From Prorocentrum cordatum (lineage: Eukaryota; Sar; Dinophyceae; Prorocentrales; Prorocentraceae): 64,000 nt of DNA. A model generated the notes under the pieces. The model was not told the origin of the DNA, did no database searches, and saw nothing but the letters and a program-made list of their open reading frames with translations. Location: positions 69,501 to 133,500 of the forward strand of contig CAUYUJ010019904.1 of the NCBI GenBank assembly GCA_963575745.1, given 5' to 3'. The number at the start of each line of letters is the position of its first letter. The first letter of the stretch is position 1. A program made the translations under genes and the position numbers. Positions 56,684-64,000 of the stretch are shown here, piece by piece.

Positions 56684-57490
56684 CATTATCATCATCACAA
56701 CCAACATGATCAGCATGATCAGCATCATCATACTCCTCCTCCACTGCCTCCTCAGAATCCTCCGACTCGCGCTCCTCCACCTCGTTGTCACACTCCCCCT
56801 GCGCTTCCCCCACGCCTCCTCACCTTCCTCCCCCGCGCGTCACTTCCCCGTGTCCCTCCCGCCTCCCCCTTTCCACCCCCCTTCCTGGTTGTCCTTCCGC
56901 GCCACCTCCTTCCTCATCCTTCCTGCCCCCCTCTCCGCCCCCCACCCCCCCCGCCATTCCTCCCCCTGCCGTGGTCTGGCCCGCTCCCCCATCTACAAGC
57001 CGCGTGCGAGCGGGGCTCCTGGCGCAGGCAGCCCCTGGGACGGGGGGGAGGCTCTCGCGGCTCGGAGGGAATCAGGCGGAAAGAACACGGGTGGCACAGG
57101 CTGGGACGATGACGGGGGGGCGCGGGAGTGGGGATGCGCGTTGCCTCGGAAGAGGCACGGTCTGCGCCGTCGACCGCCAAGGGAAAACACGTAGGAAAGC
57201 AAAACAAAACGGAATAGATCACCGTGCGCCAAGCGGCACAGTGGCCGCAGATAGATGTCGCATGTGAGTCAGATGCCGTGTGAGAGGTTGGTCGCGTGCG
57301 AACGAACACGCGAATACCACGAGGCACTGGAATGAACCAAACGAAACGTTGAACGCAAGAGAAAATCCACGAATGTTCTGATATGTCAAGGCATAGCATC
57401 CACTATCCCACTCCCCGTCGGACGTGGGCACAGGAAGAGACACTCAAGTGAACCCGCATCCCACGTGGCCTCAGCACGATCAAAACAACA
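55831..57490. other. Low-complexity stretch: GGA, poly-C, CAT
   Basis: (GGA)n at 56000-56050, C-rich sequence at 56330-56460 and 56800-56970, and CAT/ATC units at 56580-56745. The acidic or Pro-rich frames have no domain. Confidence 0.55.
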
Positions 57491-57499
57491 AATCCTGCC

Positions 57500-58400
57500 A
57501 TGGGGTTGTCGCAATTTCAAGCCGAAGGGGATTGTATCAAATTTGGCCCGCGCGGGAATGTGGAAATTTCGGTCCGCAGGGGAACGCATCCACACATCAA
57601 ACACGTCCTAACCTGGGAGGGGGAACTTTTGAGAAACATGCACAAGTGCAACAATTTTCAAAAGAGAAACCTCGAGCGTTCCAGTCCTGGTGACAACCAC
57701 GGGCGCGCCCCACCACAGTTCCAGCTTCGAACCATCACCCGCCCACGCACCCCGATCACACACCCCCAATACGTACAGCAGTGTCCGCGCACCCTAACGT
57801 ACCAGAGGCAACGAATCATCGGCAGACCCCACGCGCAGATCGTGCTCCACAAACTGCCCACAGGAGATTGTAGCAGTTTCGGTCCGCAGGGAATTGTGAC
57901 AAGTTCGGTCCGCACGGGAGCGTCGCAGCCGTACCCCGCCCGCCAACGGCAAGCAGGACTCATCCCCAAACGGTGATTGCACCAAGGGTTCAGGGTTCCA
58001 CGAAGGCGTTCCCGCGGCTGAAGTGCTCGCAGCGTTCCTTCCTGCGTGCCCCCCCCCCTTCTCTCCCATCACTCGCGCCCTGGGTCCCAAGGGGGAAAAC
58101 AATGCGGCCCGCATGATGCGAACCTTGCCGAACGATCTGCAAACGATTACATGGCAATCGGTAGGGTGGCGCTCGATTGCACGACGAATCGGCCACTGCG
58201 CGGCGCCTCGGCAGCTACGGGGCAGGAAGGTGGCAACAACCCGCCAGACCGCCAAACAATCCCAGACGACAAGCGGCGACGAGGCGGCAGCAACGATCAC
58301 GAGGCTGCCGAACCACATGCAAAGCCAGACGTTGCGCGGCGACGAGGCGGCGACAGCAACCACAGAGCCGCCATACCACAAGCAACGCCAACCCTCGAAG
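57500..58400. repeat. Two short-unit repeat fields
   Basis: 57500-57590 and 57860-57930 carry copies of GGGATTGT followed by TTTCGGTCCGCAGGG-like sequence. 58200-58400 carries about three units of about 64 bp around GCGGCGACGAGGCGGC and CATGCAAAGCCAGACG. Confidence 0.6.
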
Positions 58401-58559
58401 AACCCCCCTCGAAGAAACTCGACCCTCATCCGCCCCGACCTCATCCTCCCCTCCTGCGGGAATCGCGCCTGGCGACGAGGCCGAGGCGCGGAGGCCGCGG
58501 CAGCGGCTGGCAGCTTGGGCCACGCTGGCAGCGCCGAAGGCGGCGATGCAAGCTGACAC

Positions 58560-59100
58560 GCTCATCATCATCGTCATCATCATCAGCATCACCATCATCA
58601 TCATCATCATCGTCATCACCATCACCATCATCATGATCATCATCATCATCATCATCACCATCATCGTCATCATCATCATCATCACCATCACCATCATCAT
58701 GACCATCGTCGTCATAGCCACCATCACCACCACAATCTTCATAACCATCAACATCACCATCGTCAGCATCACCATCCTCATAACCTTCGCCATCATCAGC
58801 ATGACCATCATCGTCATCATCACCATTACCATTACCATTACCATTACCATTACCATCGCCATCAATTGTCCACCTCCTCCTCCCCCCTGTCCCTCGCCCC
58901 CTGCGTATTCCACCTCGAACTCCACATCATCGTCAACGCCTTTTTCTGCATGTGCATCCTCGTCTGCACCACCACTGTTACCTTCAGCAGCATCATCATC
59001 ATACTCACCACTATCATCATCATCATCATCATCATCAACATCATCAGCACCATCATCATCAACATCATCAGCATCACGATCATCATCATGCGTGTCTTGA
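58560..59100. repeat. (CAT)n microsatellite
   Basis: About 540 bp of ATC, CAT and ACC units with one break of more complex sequence (58860-58985). The frames read poly-Ile, poly-His, poly-Ser, poly-Met or poly-Asp. Confidence 0.9.
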
Positions 59101-59212
59101 TCATCCCTGTCCCCCGCCCCCGACGTCCTACTGCTCGCCCTCTCCATCCTCATCAATGGCATGGTTTTCTGAATTGCCAACGCCGTAATCACTGTCGTGT
59201 CAACAGCCGCCA

Positions 59213-59571
59213 ACATCACCAACAACATTGTGATGACCCACATCACCCTGTCTCCTACGGACCCTTTCCTCGCCATCTCCGTGAACCCCCGCGCCATGCT
59301 GATCACCTCCCTGCCTCACAACAAATACACAGACAACAAACAACAAAACAACATAGAAAAAACAAAAAAACAAAAACAACACAAAACATAAAATAAACAA
59401 TCAACAAAAGATACATACACCAAAAAAACAAAAAGCCCCAACATCACCAACAACATATTTTTACATCACCAACAACATTGCGATGACCCACATCACCCTG
59501 TCTCCTACGGACCCTTTCCTCGCCATCGCCGTGAACCCCCGCGCCATGCTGATCACCTCCCTGCCTCAACG
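59213..59571. repeat. Direct repeat of about 104 bp flanking an A-rich insert
   Basis: 59213-59316 and 59468-59571 are almost identical (both contain GACCCACATCACCCTGTCTC and CGCGCCATGCTGATCACC; I see two differences, near 59227/59482 and 59275/59530). The 150 bp between them is A- and C-rich (ACAAACAACAAAACAAC) and ends with CACCAACAACAT-type units. Confidence 0.85.
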
Positions 59572-60185
59572 CCCATTGCACGCTCAACGCGCTGACCCGT
59601 CAACCTCTCTCTGTGACCAACAACCTGGGCCCACGGGGAGCTCAAAGGGGGCACAGCAGGTGGAGGATCAGGAGGAAAAGGATGATGGGCCAGAGGAGGA
59701 GGAGCAGAAGCAGGAAGGAGATACGGAGGATACAAAAACGATCGGCGAACAGGAGGCGGAGGATGAAGATGAGGAGGGGGGAAACACGGCGGGCGCGAAG
59801 ATGAACATCATTAAGGGGTGCGTAACAACCCAAAGTCCCCACACTCTGTCTAGCCCAGCTTGTCATCAAGATCGTCCTCCTCTCCAGAATCCCCCCCCCC
59901 CGACCCTTCACATTATCATCCCATCCTGCTTCTCCCTCTCCCACGCCATCGCACTCCCCCTCATGCTTTCACTCTTCCTCCTCATCCCCTTCATCATCAG
60001 CCACGTCGTGCTCACCCCGTCAGCCTCCCCCCTCCCTTTAGCACCGCCCTCCCTTTCCTCATCATCATATTCCCCCTCTACTCTCCACATCAATGCCGTT
60101 CCTTGTCCAATCGCCGACGTCATAACTGTTAGTCGCCGAAGTCCGTCTTCCCCTTCCCCTTTCTTCCTCATCCACCTCCTGCTCC

Positions 60186-60239
<54 letters not shown>

Positions 60240-61139
60240 CTCTACTCCCCCCCCCCATCCTCCTGGTTTTCCTCCTCATCGTCTCCCTCGTCCCCCTCCT
60301 CCTCCGTCTCTTTCTTCCCCCCGTCACCTTCATCCTCCCCCTCCTTCTCTCCTACGTCATCTCATTCGCCTTCCCTCTCACCGTCATACTCCTCTTCGAA
60401 CTCTTTCTCCTCCTCCTCCTCCTCCTCATTCCGTTCCCTACCCCCATGCTGCCTAATTTTCCCAGGGACACAAGATGGCATCAATGACAATACGACGAGC
60501 GTTGCCCCGATCAGTCGGCTACGATGGCAAACCAAATAACTAAATAAAGAAAGACTGAGCGAAGCGACAAAATCCGCCGTCCCAACAAATCAAATGCGCG
60601 TCAGAAGTTTCAATACGCGCACGCCCGCGTTCGACCGTTCAAGCGAGCGCGACGGCACCTGGAACGAACAAGAACAGAAACACCCAAATAATTATTAGCA
60701 AACCGAGGCCCACCGATGCCAGATCTTTCGAGCGTTTCTCACATAATCTCACGCTGCCTACCCACGGCGCCCCACAGAACTCCCAAAGAGACCCAAGGAC
60801 AGCGCAGCAGCGAACGCCAGCGATGATTCATGGGCGAGGTGGCCCAAAGAGGCCGCATGATACCAAACGCGCCCTCAATAAAACACTCAAGAAAAGCTCC
60901 GAACACAAAGCCCAAGAGACGCAGACCCTTGGATAAACAAACCGAAGCGGGATAGGCGATGCAAAACAGGAAGAAGATACATACGCAGGGGGGGGGGCTG
61001 AAACGATGATCATAACAAGGAACAAACACGTTGGCGCAGGTTCGCAATGGAACTTGAAAGCGTACAGGCGAGGTCAAAAAAACAACAAACATATAGCAGT
61101 CAAGTATAGATAAACTTCCCAACGAGATGATAGAGTGCG
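59572..61139. other. Unassigned sequence with (ATC)n
   Basis: (ATC)n at 60185-60240, a GGA-rich tract at 59650-59780 and pyrimidine-rich sequence to 60460. 60480-61130 has balanced composition and no supported gene; part of it (60770-60930) uses the CCCAAAGAGGCC vocabulary. Confidence 0.45.
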
Positions 61140-61500
61140 CAGCACTCTGCTACTACTTCATGATTAAAGGATGTATATAAGAGAATAAATTAAATCCGAA
61201 GTGAATATAATTAAAAAATAACGAACATCACTTATAAAAATGCGTAAAAATAACTATCCATGACAGGTCGTTAAATAAAATATAATATCTAAAAATAATA
61301 TCGGAATAAAAGAACAGATAGAATAATAGCTAATTAAAATAAAGAAACGTTAGTAAATATATACAAATTAACAAATAAATATAATTTTATAAATATTTTG
61401 TATCTAGTTTAATATTAGTGGAAGAAAAAAAAACTCTCCATATTTACTTTGAATCCTTAATTGTAAATATATAAGTTAACTAAAGAAGGGGTAAAACAAA
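61140..61500. other. AT-rich island
   Basis: About 360 bp composed mostly of A and T (for example AATAATAGCTAATTAAAATA), in sharp contrast with the GC-rich surroundings. Both strands are closed by stops in every frame; the longest open stretch on minus is about 24 codons. Origin is unclear: it could be a nuclear copy of organellar DNA, a replication-related or matrix-attachment-like segment, or simple drift. Confidence 0.7.
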
Positions 61501-61580
61501 TCTGATAACGCGCGGCAACCGCGACGGCAACCATCCTTCGCGCGCATGCCAGAGCCTTGAAAAACCATGAACAAACAAAT

Positions 61581-61608
61581 AAAAAAAAAAAAAAAAAAAA
61601 AAAAAAAA
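61581..61608. repeat. Poly-A run of 28
   Basis: Follows the AT-rich island by about 80 bp and is followed by further A-rich sequence to 61640. Confidence 0.85.
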
Positions 61609-61989
61609 CGCGAAAAAATAACCCCGAAAAACAAAAAAAATAACCATAAGGATGTAGGGGCCGGGCGGACCCGAGGAGACCGCGCCAACTGGGGGAGGGC
61701 TGTGCCGCCACGAAAGTACGGCGCGGGAAAATATCCCAACGGTCGCTTGTACGGTCAGGTTACTCGCCCAGGAACGACGGCATCTGTAGGGGTGTCACGC
61801 AAGGGACGAGAGGTGGTTGAAGCACAAGCACTTGAAAATGAAGTAGTTCACGGGCCAGTCGTCGCTCGCGTTCCATCGCGTTCCCAGGGGCGAGGGAACG
61901 GGAGGTCACCGCTATGTCGCGACATCTCGCTCTGGCCGAAGACGAAAATGCCTGGCAGCCCAGGGCCAGGGAGCAGACGGCCACCGAGT

Positions 61990-62518
61990 AAGAGAGCTGT
62001 CAGTGGTGGGCTAGGCCCCGGGGCCGCAGGCGACGTCAGGGTTCGCTTCTGGCCCCCGTCGCCCTTGCTGCCCTTGCCGCCGCCCTTGACGCAGTCATCG
62101 CTCTGCTCCACTGGATGTGCCGCCACCTCCATGCGACTCGCCTTGCTCCGCCTCGGTTCACTCAACGGGCGCGCGCTCCAACTGCCTTTTGTGGGTCGAG
62201 ACGGCGTCCATCATGAGTCATTGCCCCTCGTCGCTGGGATCCGCACAGCGCTCCGACAAAACCATCAACGTGTTGGCCTCGCGGCGGGTTCCATCCAATC
62301 TTGCGGTTCCACGCGACGGCATCGGCGCGGCCGGATGCGTGGCGGCCAAGGCGAGCAGTCATCACCTGGAACACCCATTGCGCGCGCATGGCCAGCTCAA
62401 TCGTCCCGAATGTGCCCACCCGGCCCTCCATGGCCAGCGAAGCCTCCTGCTCGACCGGGAGCGGGGGGGCAACGACGAACGCTGGGTGGGCCCCGCCTCG
62501 CTGGCTGGTGGCACGCAT
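61990..62518 (-). pseudogene. Decayed coding fragment, function unknown
   Basis: The minus frame 62518-62162 reads protein-like in its middle: PVEQEASLAMEGRVGTFGTI, then ELAMRAQWVFQVMTARLGRH. The reading seems to continue in other frames (STHKRQLERAP, then CVKGGGKGSKGDGGQKRTLT near 62.05 kb), which needs at least two shifts. It lies on the same strand as all other coding blocks. I do not recognise a family. It could be a relic or an exon with consensus errors. Confidence 0.35.
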
Positions 62519-62689
62519 ATCCGCCGAGCCGGCGTGTGATTTTCTAAACCCTGCAGAACAGCATCAGCCTCAATTCCTGAGTTTCACCCCTACTGGGGGG
62601 TGGGTGCCGGGGTGGTTCTGCCGGGGTTGGGGGAGGGGGTGGTGCTTCGATTTAATTCCCGGGGCGGAATCGGAGCTCCAGATCACTCC

Positions 62690-62849
62690 TAGACGGCCCC
62701 CTCGCCCAGGAGGGCCCCGCCATGGGCCAAGAGGGCCCCGACTCGCCGAGCGATCGCTGCAAGACGCCCGAGTTGTCCCCAAAACGGCTCCATGAGCCTC
62801 GAAGATGCCTTCAGAAGCCCTGAAAAAGGTTTCACAACACACATATATA

Positions 62850-62895
<46 letters not shown>

Positions 62896-63240
62896 ATGCC
62901 CCATGCCCTGGGGAAGATGTCAATTTTAGCACATTCGCCCCGTGGGCCTTCAGAGTGTCGCAGACGCCCCAAGAGAGCCCCAAAACGGCCCAAAAAGCCA
63001 CCAAGAGGGCTCCAAGACGATCCATCACGGGCTCAATATGGCCCAGGAAGCCCCGGAAAGGCCCAAAGGGACCCCGGGACGGGCCCAAGAGGCGCCTGAG
63101 AGGGCGCCAGGATGGCGGAAAAAGTGCCGAAGACGGCCCCGGAAGCCCCCAGAAGGCCCCCAGAGGCCCCCAAGAGGCCCGAAGAGGCCCAAGACGCTTC
63201 CAACTGGCCCCGAAGAGGCCCCCTGAAACCCCTTAAAAAA
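62690..63240. repeat. CCAAGAGGGCC-type array with a poly-A run
   Basis: Units such as CCAAGAGGGCCCCGACTC, CCCCAAGAGAGCCCCAAAAC and CCCCCAGAGGCCCCCAAGAG. The array is interrupted at 62840-62894 by (TA)n and a run of 42 A (62853-62894). Confidence 0.75.
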
Positions 63241-64000
63241 CACCCACGAGTCTCAACAAATGTATCCAAAACGCCTTCTAGCCTCCAAGCTGCCGCTAAG
63301 ATTCCCCCCGACAAGCCCAAAACCGGCCCCAATGCTTCCACGGCGCTTACGTCTGAACACAAGCGCTGCAATACAAAAGGTTCTTCCACGTGTTCACATA
63401 TTCCCCCGTCTTCGGTGCCCTTCACACCCGCGATGTCGCAAGGGCCCGCAAAGGACCGCGCGAAGGCCCCAGAGACCCCAATAACACCACGGCTCCCAGC
63501 AAAAACCGGCGACGCAGGAGGCTCCACAAAGAACTGCGACGCAGACAGCCCTAGCAGAACATTTTCAGAAAGCGCTCCAAATCGGCGAGGTGTGAACCCA
63601 AAGAAGGCCAACACCTGGCCCCAAAGAGGCTTGCCAACAACCGCCGAACATTTCCAACAACCGCCGACAATCCCCTTTATCCTCGTCATGCTCCTCCTTC
63701 TCCCCCTCTCACCCTTCGATTTCCCGTTTCCTCCTGCTCCTCCTCCTCACCTTCAGCATCCTGCTACTCCTGCCCCTCCCCCCCACCCCCCCTCCACCTC
63801 ATCATGATCATCCTCCTCCTCCTCCTCCTTCCTCCTTTTCCGTTGCCTCCATTCTCAATCCTCATCATCATCCTCACCGCTCGCAGCCGTCGCCGGTCAT
63901 GACCGCCATCGTGCGTTTCCGGCAACAACGGAAGCATCCCGGATCGGCGGCACTGGCCGGAGGCCACTACAATATCCGTTCGCGGTCCGCCCCACCCCGG
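63241..64000. other. Right edge, no supported gene
   Basis: Mixed sequence to 63660, then pyrimidine-rich TCC and CCT units (63690-63840). No frame shows a domain. Confidence 0.4.

Noticed and set aside
56469-56813. Acidic Asp-rich minus frame
   Set aside because: Antisense of a CAT/ATC microsatellite.
60739-61122. 127-codon minus frame with hydrophobic stretches
   Set aside because: The hydrophobic look comes from T-rich sequence; the right half is a CCCAAAGAGGCC-type repeat and no motif is present.
1-64000. tRNA, rRNA, CRISPR array, riboswitch or bacterial promoter
   Set aside because: I looked for T-loop consensus, regular spacer-repeat arrays and rRNA cores and found none. Tandem arrays here have no unique spacers.

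Overview
The window reads as nuclear DNA of a dinoflagellate. The evidence is: very GC-rich and repeat-choked sequence; introns that start with GC or GA as well as GT and end in AG followed by G; several protein types that I recognise from dinoflagellate genomes (two transposase-like families, a retroelement-type cytosine methyltransferase, a degenerate LINE); and every believable coding block on one strand, in line with the unidirectional gene blocks known from these genomes. I cannot name the genus. There is no sign of bacterial organisation (no operons, no ribosome-binding sites), no rRNA or tRNA gene, and no CRISPR array.

Layout, left to right. 0.44-1.47 kb is a satellite of about 100-bp units. 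3.6-14.4 kb carries two exons of a DnaJ (J-domain) co-chaperone, separated by a 10.6-kb intron; inside that intron lie a broken LINE (8.6-12.2 kb), a decayed small gene (7.6-8.4 kb) and a pair of MITE-like elements (13.05 and 13.65 kb). 15.4-16.9 kb is an unrecognised coding block. 17-24 kb has no convincing gene. 24.4-29.7 kb, perhaps extending to 30.7 kb, is a well-resolved multi-exon gene of about 1150 residues with poly-Q and a SAP-like domain. 31.4-33.0 kb is an intronless cytosine-5 DNA methyltransferase-like gene, followed by a 1-kb minisatellite of about 30-bp units. 35.3-35.7 kb is a small zinc-ribbon-like ORF. 36.3-42.8 kb and 44.3-49.6 kb are two multi-exon transposase-like genes of different families. 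From 49.6 kb to the end I see almost only repeats: microsatellites, clusters of near-perfect palindromes, dispersed CCAAGAGGGCC-type arrays, a duplicated element of about 530 bp, an AT-rich island at 61.14-61.50 kb, and one decayed coding fragment near 62.2 kb.

How the parts work together: apart from the DnaJ gene and possibly the SAP-like gene, most recognisable coding matter is mobile-element related. Several reading frames (15.9, 16.4, 26.5, 40.0 and 45.5 kb) are interrupted by single-base changes in or next to homopolymer runs, which fits long-read consensus error at least as well as gene death. All exon coordinates are read by eye from splice signals and reading-frame continuity and need transcript support.
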